NCBI RefSeq assembly: GCF_965216805.1
Contig: NZ_CBDCGN010000002.1
Location: 2,666,001-2,730,000, forward strand
DNA: 64,000 nucleotides
Source of the DNA: Panacagrimonas sp965216805
GTDB lineage: Bacteria > Pseudomonadota > Gammaproteobacteria > Nevskiales > Nevskiaceae
Direction: 5' to 3'
In this document: positions 8,423-17,405 of the stretch, piece by piece
Layout of the letters: the number at the start of each line of letters is the position of its first letter
Numbering within the stretch: the first letter of the stretch is position 1
Position numbers and translations under genes: made by a program
Notes under the pieces: generated by a model
Told to the model about the DNA's origin: nothing
Databases searched by the model: none
The model's input: only the letters and a program-made list of their open reading frames with translations

Positions 8423-9154
8423 TTACAGCCGGAATTGCTCACCCAAGTAAACCTTGCGCACAGTTTCGTCCTGCAGCAAGGCCTGCGGCTGGCCCTCGGC
8501 GATCACCCGGCCCTCAGCCAGGATATAGGCGCGCTCGCACAAGGCCAGCGTCTCGCGCACGTTGTGGTCGGTGATGAGCACCCCGATGCCGCGGTCGCGC
8601 AGGTGATGAACGATGGTCTGGATATCGCCCACCGCAATCGGATCCACGCCGGCAAAGGGTTCATCCAGAAGAATAAATCTCGGATTCGCGGCCAGCGAAC
8701 GGGCGATTTCCACGCGCCGGCGCTCGCCACCGGACAGGGATTCGCCGACGCCGTCGCGAATGTGCTCGATGTGCAGGTCGTGGAGCAGGCGCTCGCGCTC
8801 ATCCTTGCGCCCCGCCGCGTTCAGGTCCGGCCGCAATTCGAGTATGGCGTCGACGTTCTGAGTCACCGTAAGCTTGCGGAAGATCGACGCTTCCTGCGGC
8901 AAGTAACCCAGCCCCAGGCGCGCCCGCGCGTGCATCGGCAGACGGGTGACGTCGCGACCGTCCAGTTCGATCTTGCCGCCATCGGCCGGCACCAGGCCCA
9001 CGATCATGTAGAACGAGGTGGTCTTGCCAGCGCCATTGGGACCGAGCAGGCCGACGATCTCGCCGGCCCGCAACTGCACGCTGACCTCGCGCACCACGGT
9101 GCGCTTCTGGTAGCGCTTGACCAAGCTGCTGGCGGTAAGCAGAGAACCGCTCAT
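8423..9154 (-). CDS. lptB: LPS export ABC transporter ATPase LptB
   Basis: Cytoplasmic ATPase of the LptB2FGC complex that extracts lipopolysaccharide from the inner membrane. It has 243 residues with Walker A LLGPNGAGKTTSF, signature SLSGGERRRVEIAR, Walker B FILLDEPFAGVDP and the H-loop ITDHNVRE. The start overlaps the lptA stop by 4 bases (ATGA). It ends the kdsD-kdsC-lptC-lptA-lptB run. Confidence 0.97.
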   Translation of the reverse strand: MSGSLLTASSLVKRYQKRTVVREVSVQLRAGEIVGLLGPNGAGKTTSFYMIVGLVPADGGKIELDGRDVTRLPMHARARLGLGYLPQEASIFRKLTVTQNVDAILELRPDLNAAGRKDERERLLHDLHIEHIRDGVGESLSGGERRRVEIARSLAANPRFILLDEPFAGVDPIAVGDIQTIVHHLRDRGIGVLITDHNVRETLALCERAYILAEGRVIAEGQPQALLQDETVRKVYLGEQFRL

Positions 9155-9747
9155 GGTGACGACACGGGCGCGTCGGGCGCGTCATCCGGCGCCGGGGTGT
9201 CGTCGTTATCCTGGCGTGGTGGCGGCTGGATCACGATGCGGACCTGGCCGCCATGACCGCCGTCGGCCTGGATGCGCCGGTTGGCCACGTCGTAACGGAT
9301 GCTCTGGCCGCGGATCTCGTCGCTACCGCGGGTCAACAAGGCGTCGCCGGTGATCTGCACGATCTCGATGCGGGTGTCGTAGGTGAGTTCCTGGGCCCGC
9401 GCCGACACCGGGCGTCGCGGTTCGCCCGCTTCGGGCGGCAGTCCGGCATGATCGAGCAGCGCCGGCGAGCCCTCCACCCGCGCTTCGAACTGGCCATCCT
9501 CGAACTGGCGCAGGTGCAAGCGCGTGCCTTGCAGCTTCAATTCGCCCGAGTCCAGCCGCACGTTGCCGGAGTACACCATGGCGCCGCCCTTCTGCCACTC
9601 CGCGCGGTCGGCCTCGATGGTGACCGGACCGGTCGGCCGCAGCGAGGCGACGCTGCCGTCCTGCGCCGCCAGCGGCCCGGCCAGCACGCCCGACGCGGCC
9701 AGCAGCCCCAGGCCCAGTCCGCGGGCCAGCCGTTCAGCGCGGGACAT
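9151..9747 (-). CDS. lptA: LPS transport periplasmic protein LptA
   Basis: Periplasmic bridge protein carrying LPS between the two membranes. It is 198 residues from the chosen ATG at 9747, which gives a signal peptide (MSRAERLARGLGLGLLAASGVLAGPLAAQ). The OstA/LptA beta-jellyroll follows, with PVTIEADRAEWQKGGAMVYS near the start and SDEIRGQSIRYD later. The C-terminal tail is Pro/Asp rich and low in complexity. The gene overlaps lptC by 14 bases and lptB by 4. Confidence 0.93.
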   Translation of the reverse strand: MSRAERLARGLGLGLLAASGVLAGPLAAQDGSVASLRPTGPVTIEADRAEWQKGGAMVYSGNVRLDSGELKLQGTRLHLRQFEDGQFEARVEGSPALLDHAGLPPEAGEPRRPVSARAQELTYDTRIEIVQITGDALLTRGSDEIRGQSIRYDVANRRIQADGGHGGQVRIVIQPPPRQDNDDTPAPDDAPDAPVSSP

Positions 9748-10285
9748 ACCGAATCTCCACGTCATTGAGCAGATCGACCTGATTGGCACGCCCGGCCACG
9801 CGCATGCCGCGGCTGCGCCCCTGACGCAGGGTACCGAGCACTTCCACCTCAGCCTCGGTGGCCAGGGTCTCCTGCTGCGCATCGATCCACAGCTCGGGCG
9901 TGCGGAACTGCAGGGGCACCCCGTCGGGCCAGGCGCCCTGTCCTTCGACCCCTCCGCGCAGCTGCAGCCGCGTATCGCCGCCACCCGGGGCATAGCCTTC
10001 CGGGGCGGTTGCCCGCCACGGCGTACCTTCGCGGCCGGCGATGCTGACCTCGAACTCGCGCATGCGCGCCGAATCGTCGTCGTAGTAGTCGATGGCCGCC
10101 GCGCTACCCCGCAAGCGCAGCTCCCCCTCGCTGTCGAAGCTGCGCCACTGCGCGCCGCGCACTTCGTAGCGCGGCTTCTCGGCCGCGGCCAGGGTCGGCG
10201 ACTGCTGCGTGGCAGGCTCCCGCAGCAAGGCGGCGACGATCAGGCCCAGGCCCAGCGCAAGCAGGACGTAATAGGCGCGATTCAT
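9734..10285 (-). CDS. lptC: LPS export protein LptC
   Basis: Single-pass inner-membrane protein (183 residues) that joins LptBFG to LptA. It starts MNRAYYVLLALGLGLIVAAL, an N-terminal membrane anchor, followed by the LptA-like periplasmic fold. LptC sequences diverge widely, so position between kdsC and lptA is strong support. The start overlaps the kdsC stop by 4 bases. Confidence 0.9.
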   Translation of the reverse strand: MNRAYYVLLALGLGLIVAALLREPATQQSPTLAAAEKPRYEVRGAQWRSFDSEGELRLRGSAAAIDYYDDDSARMREFEVSIAGREGTPWRATAPEGYAPGGGDTRLQLRGGVEGQGAWPDGVPLQFRTPELWIDAQQETLATEAEVEVLGTLRQGRSRGMRVAGRANQVDLLNDVEIRYVPR

Positions 10286-10797
10286 GCTTGGCCCTGCGCG
10301 GCCAGGATCAGGTCCGCTGCCTCGCGGATGGCGCCATCGCCGCCGCCGTAACGGGTCACCAGATGTGCCGCTGCGAGCGCGCGCTCATGGGCGTCGGCGG
10401 GGGCCATCGCCAGACCCACCCGACGCAGCAGCGGCAGGTCGGGCACGTCGTCACCCATCATCGCGCACTGCTCGTCGTTGAGGCCGAGCGCATCGCGGAT
10501 GCGCTCATAAGCCGGCAGCTTGGTCTCGGTGTCCAGCACGATGAAGCGCAGACCCAACCATTCCAGGCGCTTCTGCATCGCCGCCGACGGGCGGCCGGAA
10601 ATCACTGCCACCTCGATGCCGTGGCGCATCAGCGCCTTCATCCCCCAGCCGTCGCGCACGTTGACTGCCTTGAGCTCCTCGCCGTCGGGGGTCAGGTACA
10701 GCTTGCAATCGGTCATGACGCCATCGATATCCAGGAACAGGCAGCGAATCCTGGCTGCCCGGCGCTGAATTTCGGCCGTATCGAGTTGCGCACTCAT
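10282..10797 (-). CDS. kdsC: 3-deoxy-D-manno-octulosonate 8-phosphate phosphatase
   Basis: HAD-superfamily phosphatase that releases Kdo from Kdo-8-phosphate for LPS inner core synthesis. It is 171 residues; the catalytic motif CLFLDIDGVMTDCKLYL carries the nucleophile Asp23. VISGRPSAAMQ and MGDDVPDLPLL are the later HAD motifs. The ATG at 10797 was preferred over one 13 codons upstream because the family begins close to this point. It lies between kdsD and lptC. Confidence 0.95.
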   Translation of the reverse strand: MSAQLDTAEIQRRAARIRCLFLDIDGVMTDCKLYLTPDGEELKAVNVRDGWGMKALMRHGIEVAVISGRPSAAMQKRLEWLGLRFIVLDTETKLPAYERIRDALGLNDEQCAMMGDDVPDLPLLRRVGLAMAPADAHERALAAAHLVTRYGGGDGAIREAADLILAAQGQA

Positions 10798-10843
10798 GAC
10801 CCTCGCCTCACGCCGCGTTCGCGCAGCCCGCCCCATTCCGACA

Positions 10844-11818
10844 TCAGACCACCCCCGCGCGCAGCAGATCGTTCATGTGCACCACGCCCTGCAGCACGCC
10901 CCGGTCGTCGGTCACCAGCAGTGCAAGCACCCGATGCTGTTCCATCATCTGCACCGCCTCGGCGGCGAGACGGTCGGGGCCGATGCGGCGGCCGCCGCGG
11001 GTCATGAGCGGATCGATCAAGGCCACCCGCACATCGACACCCTGGTCCAGGCTGCGGCGCAGGTCGCCATCGGTATAGATGCCGAGCACCTGGCCCTGCG
11101 CGTCGACCACCGCGGTCATGCCCAGGCCCTTGCGGCTCATCTCCAGCAGCGCCGCCGTCACCGGCGTGCCCGGCGCCACCGTCGGCATCTGCTCGCCGCT
11201 GCGCATGACGTCGCGGATTCTGAGCAACAGGCGACGGCCCAGCGCTCCGCCCGGATGCGACAGCGCGAAATCCTCCTGGGTGAAGCCACGCGCCTCCAGC
11301 AGAGCCACTGCCAGCGCGTCTCCCATCGCCAGGGTCGCGGTGGTGCTGGCCGTCGGCGCGAGGTTCAGCGGGCAGGCTTCCTTGTCCACCGACACGTCGA
11401 GGTGCACGGTCGCTGCCGTGGCCAGGGTGGAAGCCGGCTTGCCGGTCATCGCGATCAGTGGCGCGCCCATGCGCTTGAACAGGGGCAGCAGGGTCAGCAC
11501 CTCGGGCGTTTCGCCGGAATTGCTGATCGCCAGCACCACGTCCTGGCGGGTGATCATGCCGAGATCGCCGTGACTGGCCTCACCCGGGTGCACGAAGAAC
11601 GCCGGGGTGCCGGTGGAGGCCAGGGTGGCGGCGATCTTGCCGCCGACATGCCCGGACTTGCCCATGCCGGTGACGACCACGCGGCCGGTGCAGGCGAGCA
11701 TGATCCGGCAGGCCCGGGAGAATCCGTCGTCGATGCGCGCGATCAGTGCCGACACCGCGTCGCGCTCGATCTCGAGCGTGCGGCGGCCCAGGGCGCGAAA
11801 ATCGACGTCAGCGTTCAT
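10844..11818 (-). CDS. kdsD: D-arabinose 5-phosphate isomerase (KdsD/KpsF family)
   Basis: Converts ribulose-5-phosphate to arabinose-5-phosphate, the first step of Kdo synthesis. The 324 residues hold an N-terminal SIS domain (VVTGMGKSGHVGGKIAATLASTG, then SNSGETPEVL) and two CBS domains in the C-terminal 120 residues (IYTDGDLRRSLDQG). It is the first gene of the LPS/rpoN run, transcribed away from the sirtuin gene across a 98-base gap. Confidence 0.96.
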   Translation of the reverse strand: MNADVDFRALGRRTLEIERDAVSALIARIDDGFSRACRIMLACTGRVVVTGMGKSGHVGGKIAATLASTGTPAFFVHPGEASHGDLGMITRQDVVLAISNSGETPEVLTLLPLFKRMGAPLIAMTGKPASTLATAATVHLDVSVDKEACPLNLAPTASTTATLAMGDALAVALLEARGFTQEDFALSHPGGALGRRLLLRIRDVMRSGEQMPTVAPGTPVTAALLEMSRKGLGMTAVVDAQGQVLGIYTDGDLRRSLDQGVDVRVALIDPLMTRGGRRIGPDRLAAEAVQMMEQHRVLALLVTDDRGVLQGVVHMNDLLRAGVV

Positions 11819-11916
11819 GACCTACAGACAAATCAGGGCGGGCGCGGGAGTATAAGCGCTGACGATGCCGGCCCCAGACCGGCACGTACGACACCTGAAC
11901 CGGTGGAGGAGAGCCC

Positions 11917-12654
11917 TTGGAGACGATTCGACTCGATGACCACGCCCGCGTCGTGTTCTTCACCGGCGCGGGCCTGAGTGCGGAATCCGGCGTGCCCACG
12001 TATCGCGGTCGCGGCGGTGTCTGGAGCCAGTACCGCTGGGAGGAATATGCCTGCCAGCGCGCGTTCGATGCCGACCCCGCCAAAGTGCTGGACTTTCACG
12101 AGCTGCGCCGCGCCAGAGTGCTGAGCTGCTCGCCGCACGAGGGCCACCGCCATCTCGCAGCGTGGCAGATACGCCATCCGAATCTGCACGTCATCACCCA
12201 GAACATCGATGGGCTTATGCAAATGGCCGGCATTCAGGTCAGCGCCGAGTTGCACGGGTCACTGTGGCGGGTCCGCTGCCAACGCCATGGCGTCAGCGAA
12301 GACCTCGGCGGGGCCCCCTACCTCAACCGGCGTTGCCCGCAGTGCGATTCCTGGCTGCGACCGGACATCACCTGGTTCGAGGATCCGGTGTCCGGGCGCG
12401 TATTCGACCACGCGACGGAACTGGCCAGCCGGGCCGATCTGTTCGTGTCGGTAGGCACTTCCGGCGTGGTGTGGCCGGCGGCATCGATTCCCGAACGCGC
12501 TCGGCGCAACGGGGCACGGATGGTGGAGATCAACCCCGAATCCAACGAGGCCTCGCGCCTGTACGACACCTGCATTCGCGACAGCGCCGCCCACGCGATC
12601 CCGCGGGTGTTTCCGCTGGGGCCAAGCATCGGGGCGAACCCTGCAGCGGTCTGA
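11917..12654 (+). CDS. cobB: Sir2-family NAD-dependent protein deacylase
   Basis: Sirtuin of 245 residues that removes acyl groups from lysines with NAD. Motifs are FFTGAGLSAESGVPTYRG, TQNIDGL, catalytic His113 in LHG, and VGTSGVV. The Cys pair at 140/143 and a single Cys at 121 match the reduced zinc pattern of Escherichia coli CobB. The Tyr-x2-Arg motif of desuccinylase-type sirtuins reads His61-x2-Arg64 here. I chose the TTG at 11917 because GGAGGA sits six bases upstream. It stands next to the F420 island but need not belong to it. Confidence 0.92.
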   Translation: METIRLDDHARVVFFTGAGLSAESGVPTYRGRGGVWSQYRWEEYACQRAFDADPAKVLDFHELRRARVLSCSPHEGHRHLAAWQIRHPNLHVITQNIDGLMQMAGIQVSAELHGSLWRVRCQRHGVSEDLGGAPYLNRRCPQCDSWLRPDITWFEDPVSGRVFDHATELASRADLFVSVGTSGVVWPAASIPERARRNGARMVEINPESNEASRLYDTCIRDSAAHAIPRVFPLGPSIGANPAAV

Positions 12655-12720
12655 TTGCACGGCTCGTCGCCGTAAGATCGGACCACTCGCGCATCCGCGC
12701 CTCGCAGCAGGAGTAACCCC

Positions 12721-13215
12721 ATGAGCGACGACCGCAGGCCGGAGCCTCCGATCCTGAGCGACTTCCACAAAAAGACCCGGCAGCACGTGGTCCCGGACTG
12801 GATCGTCGAGCATCTCAAGGAGTACGCCGAGGATCCGGAAAAGGCGCACCTGTGGGACGCCCGCGCCTTCGGCGGCTCCGAGCACACCCCGACACTGCTG
12901 CTGACGACCCGCGGCCGCAAGACCGGCCGGCTGCTGACCACGCCGCTGATCTATGGCGCAGACGACGGCCACTACATCGTTGTCGGTTCCAAGGGTGGCG
13001 CGCCGCAGAACCCGGGCTGGATGTTCAACCTCGAAGCCGACCCCAATGTCGAGGTGCAGGTCGTCAGGGACCGCTTTGCGGCCGTGGCCCGCGTCGCTTC
13101 CGGTGAGGAGCGCGAGCGGCTATGGGAGATGATGGCCGCCATCTATCCGCCCTACCGCGACTATCAGGCGCGCACCCCGCGCGAGATCCCGGTGGTGGTG
13201 CTCACCCGCAGGTGA
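12721..13215 (+). CDS. Ddn-type deazaflavin (F420)-dependent nitroreductase-family protein
   Basis: Split-beta-barrel protein (164 residues) of the Ddn family, whose characterised members use F420H2 to reduce quinones or nitro compounds. Family marks are TPTLLLTTRGRKTGR, PLIYG, IVVGSKGGAPQNPGW and NLEADPNVEVQV. A ribosome-binding site, AGGAG, precedes the ATG. Its 3' end overlaps the end of cofD on the other strand by 14 bases. A close paralogue lies at 26208-26708, so the two bracket the F420 island. Binding of F420 is inferred from the family and the neighbouring cof genes. Confidence 0.9.
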   Translation: MSDDRRPEPPILSDFHKKTRQHVVPDWIVEHLKEYAEDPEKAHLWDARAFGGSEHTPTLLLTTRGRKTGRLLTTPLIYGADDGHYIVVGSKGGAPQNPGWMFNLEADPNVEVQVVRDRFAAVARVASGEERERLWEMMAAIYPPYRDYQARTPREIPVVVLTRR

Positions 13216-14200
13216 TACCGGACGTGATCTGGCGCGCCGACGACCTGCGTCCGTCGGTGCGCAGTTGTTCCAGGCACTGCAGGCAGGCACGCGCCAGCGC
13301 GCTGCGGCCGTCATCGTCGCGCATGACGGTGTGGGCGACCGCGAAGCGCGGATCGCCGGCGACCTGCGCCGCGTCGCATTCGTCGACGATCACACAGTCG
13401 ACGAAATCTGAGTAAAGCTCGGCGATCACGGCGGCGCTCGGCTCGACCCCGAGTTCGCGCATGATCTTGGCGGTCGGGCCCTTGATGGCCTGGCCACCGA
13501 CGATGGGTGACACCGCGATCACCGGCACGCGCGCCGCGCGCAGCGCAGCTCGCAGACCGCTCACCGCCAGCATCGGCGCCACGCTCAGATAGGGATTGGA
13601 CGGGCACACGATAATCCCCGACAGCGCGGGATCCGCCAGTGCTTCGAGCACGCCTGGCGACGGCTGCGCCGCGGAGGCGCCCTCGAACTCCAACGACTTC
13701 AGCGCCGGCGCGCAGCGACGCCGCACGAAGTAGTCCTGGAAACCGAGTACGCCGTCACCGGCTGTATGCACGCGCGTCCGCAGCGGCGCGTCGGTCACCG
13801 GTACCACCCGCGTGGCCACGCCCAGTTGCTGCGCAATCGTCTGCGTGGCCTGGCTCAACGAACACCCCGCCGACAGCAACTGCCGGCGTAACAGGTGCAC
13901 CGCGATGTCGCGATCACCCAGCAGGAACCAGCTCTCGGCGCCGAGCGCGCGCAATTCCTCCAGCGTGCCCCAGGTCTCGTCGGCACGCCCCCAGCCCTGC
14001 TCCCGATTGACCACGCCGGCCAGGGTGTACACGACCGTGTCCAGATCCGGGCAGATCGGCAGCCCCAGGTGCTCGAAGTCATCACCAACGTTCACCGCGA
14101 CGGTCAACTTATCGGCCGGCAGCACGCTCGCCAGCCCCCAGGCGAGCCTGGCGCCACCGACGCCGCCGGACAGGGCGAGCACGCGGGACGGCGCCGTCAT
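13202..14200 (-). CDS. cofD: 2-phospho-L-lactate transferase CofD
   Basis: Joins FO to the activated three-carbon phosphate unit made by CofC, giving F420-0 or dehydro-F420-0. It is 332 residues; the family N terminus is VLALSGGVGGARLAWGL, followed by NVGDDFEHLGLPICPDLDT and the substrate loop IVCPSNPYLSVAPML. The ATG at 14200 overlaps the cofE stop by 4 bases and fits the family start, while the longer frame adds 90 unrelated residues. It is the last gene of the gnd-cofC-cofGH-cofE-cofD operon. Confidence 0.96.
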   Translation of the reverse strand: MTAPSRVLALSGGVGGARLAWGLASVLPADKLTVAVNVGDDFEHLGLPICPDLDTVVYTLAGVVNREQGWGRADETWGTLEELRALGAESWFLLGDRDIAVHLLRRQLLSAGCSLSQATQTIAQQLGVATRVVPVTDAPLRTRVHTAGDGVLGFQDYFVRRRCAPALKSLEFEGASAAQPSPGVLEALADPALSGIIVCPSNPYLSVAPMLAVSGLRAALRAARVPVIAVSPIVGGQAIKGPTAKIMRELGVEPSAAVIAELYSDFVDCVIVDECDAAQVAGDPRFAVAHTVMRDDDGRSALARACLQCLEQLRTDGRRSSARQITSGITCG

Positions 14201-14982
14201 CGGAACAGGTCTTCCGCCAGAGGACGCACCAGGGCTCGCGCGCCCCGCGAGGTCGACAGAAAGCGGCGCGGGACCCCGCGCACCAGTGCCATCGGCCGGC
14301 CCTCGGCCGCCTCTCCCAGCATCATCGACGCGGTGGCGCATAACTGGTCGGCAATCGCCAGCTGCGTCACCTTCAGAACACGCCCGTGACGGTCGACGCC
14401 CCCGCGCAGATCCACCAGCGATTCGAGTCCGGCGCAGCCAATGCAGACGCCGCAGACACCCTGGCGCCACGGCCGTCCGAAGCTGTCGGCAATCAGCACC
14501 GCGATCTCCACACTGAAGCGCGCGCGAACGCCTTCCAGCAGCGCCTGCGCACTGCGGTCGGGGTCCACCGGCAGCAACAGGGCGCGCTGATCGCCGTCCG
14601 GAACATTGGACTGGTCGATGGCGGCGTTGGCGACGACGAAACCCAGGCGATGCCGCGCAATCAATACCCCGGGTGCCACCCGTACGATCTCGGTCGACTC
14701 GCGCAGCACCAGCTCGACCAGCCGCGGGTCCTTGCCGCAGCGCGCGGCAAGCGCGTTGGCCTCGCCGCTCGGTTCGACCGCCGTCAGGTTCACGAAGCGG
14801 TTCTCGGACTTGGAGACGATCTTCTGCGCGACCACCAGCACATCGCCGTCGGCGAGCGCACCTACCCCCTCGTTACCCGCGATCGCTGCTGCCAGCAGGG
14901 TTGCCAGATCATCGCCCGGTTGCACTTCCGGAAGCCCGGCCAGCGGCAGGAAGCTCAGCGCGCTCGACCGATCCGGGTTCAC
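14197..14982 (-). CDS. cofE: F420-0:gamma-glutamyl ligase CofE, stand-alone
   Basis: Adds gamma-linked glutamates to F420-0 using GTP. The 261 residues show the CofE core: DVLVVAQKIVSKSENR, ADSFGRPWRQG, and VDLRGGVDRHGRVLKVT with IADQL. Unlike mycobacterial FbiB there is no C-terminal FMN-binding domain, which in actinobacteria reduces dehydro-F420-0. It overlaps cofGH and cofD by 4 bases on each side, so the three are translationally coupled. Confidence 0.95.
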   Translation of the reverse strand: MNPDRSSALSFLPLAGLPEVQPGDDLATLLAAAIAGNEGVGALADGDVLVVAQKIVSKSENRFVNLTAVEPSGEANALAARCGKDPRLVELVLRESTEIVRVAPGVLIARHRLGFVVANAAIDQSNVPDGDQRALLLPVDPDRSAQALLEGVRARFSVEIAVLIADSFGRPWRQGVCGVCIGCAGLESLVDLRGGVDRHGRVLKVTQLAIADQLCATASMMLGEAAEGRPMALVRGVPRRFLSTSRGARALVRPLAEDLFR

Positions 14983-17405
14983 GCCGGGAGCGGCCGCCGC
15001 GGCAGCGCCGCGTTGCTCAGCTCATGCAGCGGCGCGGCGCGCCAGGCCACACCCGCGCGCGCTGGGTCGACCGCGCCATACAAGGTGTTGCGCTGACGCG
15101 ACGGACGACCGATCCCGGCGGCCAGCGCCTCCATCTCCGCAGGCGCAAACTCCTGCCCGTGCGCCGCGCCGGCGGCGCGACTGATCGATTCGTTCATCAA
15201 GGTGCCGCCCAGGTCGTTGGCGCCGGCCTGCAGGCAGCGCTGCGCCCAGGGCGGCCCGAGCTTGACCCACGAGGCCTGGATGTTGGGAACCAGCGGGTGC
15301 AGCACCAGGCGCGCAACCGCGTGCATCAGGATGGCCTCGCGCAAGGTCGGTCCCTTGCGCGCCTGCCCGCGCAGGTACATCGGCGCTTCCATGTGCACGA
15401 ACGGCAAGGGCACGAACTCGGTGAGGCCGCCAGTCTCCCGCTGCAGGCGGCGCAGGCGCAGCAGGTGCCGGGCCCAGTGCGCGTAACCCTCCACGTGGCC
15501 AAACATGATGGTGGAGGTCGTGCGCAGCCCGGCCCGGTGCGCCGCGCCGACCACCTGCAGCCAGCCTTGCGTGTCGAGCTTGTCCGGCGCGATCTGGCGG
15601 CGGATCCCGTCGTCCAGAATCTCGGCGGCGGTGCCGGGCAGCGAGCCCAGGCCCGCCTCGCGCAGCGCCTGCAGATAGTCGGGCAGCGACAGGCCCAGGG
15701 TGCGCGCACCGTGGCTGACCTCGAGCGGCGAAAACGCATGGACATGGATGTCCGGCACCGCCGCTTTCGCCGCACGGCAGATGTCGAGGTAGGTGCGACC
15801 GGTGAACGCGGGATGGATGCCACCCTGCATGCACACCTCGGTCGCGCCGCGATCCCAGGCCTCGCGCACGCGGCGCTGAATTTCGTCCAGGTCCACCAGG
15901 TAAGGCCGGCCCCGCAGATTCTCGTGCGCACGGCCCTTGGAGAACGCACAGAAGCTGCACTTGTACAGACACACGTTGGTGTAATTGATGTTGCGCACCA
16001 CCGCGTAGGTCACGGTGTCGCCGACGCTGGCGGCGCGCAGCGCATCGGCAGCGGCGCATACCCGCGTGAAGTCGCCGCCGCGTGCGTCGAACAACTGCTC
16101 GATCTGGGCGGCGTCCGGCACGCGCCCTTCCAGGGTCTGCGTCACGATCCGCGCGATGGGCGATGCGAGACGCGGCACGGGCAGTGCCACATCGCGCAGG
16201 TCGTCATGATCGCCGAAGCCCGGAACGCCGGCCGCCCACTGGCCGACTCGGGCCAGCCCGGCACCGTCCGACAGTCGCAGGACCGCTGCGTGCAGCTCCG
16301 GTGCGATCCACGTTGTCTTGTCCTGCACGTAGCGCGGATACACCGTGAGCCTCTCGGCCAGCATCGACCCGGCGCGCTCGGTGTCGGCGGCCAGCCGTTC
16401 CAGATTCGGCCACGGCGCCTCCGGATTCACGTGGTCCGGCGTCAGCGGCGAAACCCCGCCCCAGTCGTTGATCCCGGCCTGTACCAGGTCCGCCAGGTCA
16501 CCCGCATACAGATTGGGCGGCGCCTGCAGACTCATGCCGGGGCCGAAGATCAGCCGTGCCGCAGCGATGGTCCAGCACAACTCGTCCGCGCTGGGCTCCG
16601 GCGCCGCGTGCATGCGCGTGCCAGGCTTGGCGCGGAAGTTCTGCACGATGACTTCCTGCAGGTGGCCGTAGCGATCCGCCAACGCGCGCAGCGCCAGCAG
16701 CGATTCGATGCGCTCGCGGCGCGTCTCGCCGATGCCGATCAGGATGCCGGAGGTCATCGGCACCCTGGCCTCGCCCGCCAGTCGCAAGGTTTCCAGACGC
16801 CGCGCGGGCACCTTGTCGGGCGAGCCGAAGTGCGGGCCGCCGCGCTGGCACAGCCGTTCCGAGGCCGACTCCAGCATCAGCCCCATCGACGGCGCCACGC
16901 TGCGCAATCGTGCGAGGTCTGCGGCGGACAGCAGGCCGGCATTGAGATGCGGCAGCAGGCCGGTCTCCTTCACCACCCGCGCGGCGACGTATGCGAGGTA
17001 ATCGAGGGTGCGCGCAAAGCCCAGTTCGGCCAGCGCTGTGCGCGCTCTGGCATAGCGCAGTTCCGGCTGATCACCGAGCGTGAACAACACTTCCTTGCAG
17101 CCCATCGCCGCACCAGCGCGTGCGATCTCCAGAACCTCGTCGGGCAACAGATAAGGCTTTTCCAGTCTTCGCGGCGTCTTGGCGAAGGTGCAGTAATGGC
17201 AGACGTCGCGGCACAACTGGGTGAGCGGAACAAAGACCTTGCGCGAATAGGTGACCACCGACCCCCAGCCGGCGTCGCGCAGCGTCGAAGCCTCTACTGC
17301 CAGTTCCCGCCAGTCGGCGACCTCGGTCAGCGCCAATGCCGCTTCGGACGACAGCGGTGCCGCAGGTGCGCGCGTGGTCGTCAGTGGGGGCACGGGCGCG
17401 TTCAT
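14979..17405 (-). CDS. cofGH: Bifunctional FO synthase, CofG-CofH fusion (FbiC type)
   Basis: Makes the deazaflavin FO from tyrosine and a flavin pathway intermediate by two radical-SAM reactions. The 808 residues are two radical-SAM domains. The N-terminal CofG half has CRDVCHYC (Cys65, 69, 72); the C-terminal CofH half has CLYKCSFC (Cys479, 483, 486) and MQGGIHP. Fused enzymes are typical of actinobacteria and some other bacteria; archaea have separate CofG and CofH. The ATG at 17405 overlaps the cofC stop by 4 bases. Confidence 0.97.
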   Translation of the reverse strand: MNAPVPPLTTTRAPAAPLSSEAALALTEVADWRELAVEASTLRDAGWGSVVTYSRKVFVPLTQLCRDVCHYCTFAKTPRRLEKPYLLPDEVLEIARAGAAMGCKEVLFTLGDQPELRYARARTALAELGFARTLDYLAYVAARVVKETGLLPHLNAGLLSAADLARLRSVAPSMGLMLESASERLCQRGGPHFGSPDKVPARRLETLRLAGEARVPMTSGILIGIGETRRERIESLLALRALADRYGHLQEVIVQNFRAKPGTRMHAAPEPSADELCWTIAAARLIFGPGMSLQAPPNLYAGDLADLVQAGINDWGGVSPLTPDHVNPEAPWPNLERLAADTERAGSMLAERLTVYPRYVQDKTTWIAPELHAAVLRLSDGAGLARVGQWAAGVPGFGDHDDLRDVALPVPRLASPIARIVTQTLEGRVPDAAQIEQLFDARGGDFTRVCAAADALRAASVGDTVTYAVVRNINYTNVCLYKCSFCAFSKGRAHENLRGRPYLVDLDEIQRRVREAWDRGATEVCMQGGIHPAFTGRTYLDICRAAKAAVPDIHVHAFSPLEVSHGARTLGLSLPDYLQALREAGLGSLPGTAAEILDDGIRRQIAPDKLDTQGWLQVVGAAHRAGLRTTSTIMFGHVEGYAHWARHLLRLRRLQRETGGLTEFVPLPFVHMEAPMYLRGQARKGPTLREAILMHAVARLVLHPLVPNIQASWVKLGPPWAQRCLQAGANDLGGTLMNESISRAAGAAHGQEFAPAEMEALAAGIGRPSRQRNTLYGAVDPARAGVAWRAAPLHELSNAALPRRPLPA

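Noticed and set aside
12277..12346. Sirtuin zinc site with one Cys missing in the first pair
   Set aside because: Escherichia coli CobB has the same reduced pattern, so this is normal for the group.
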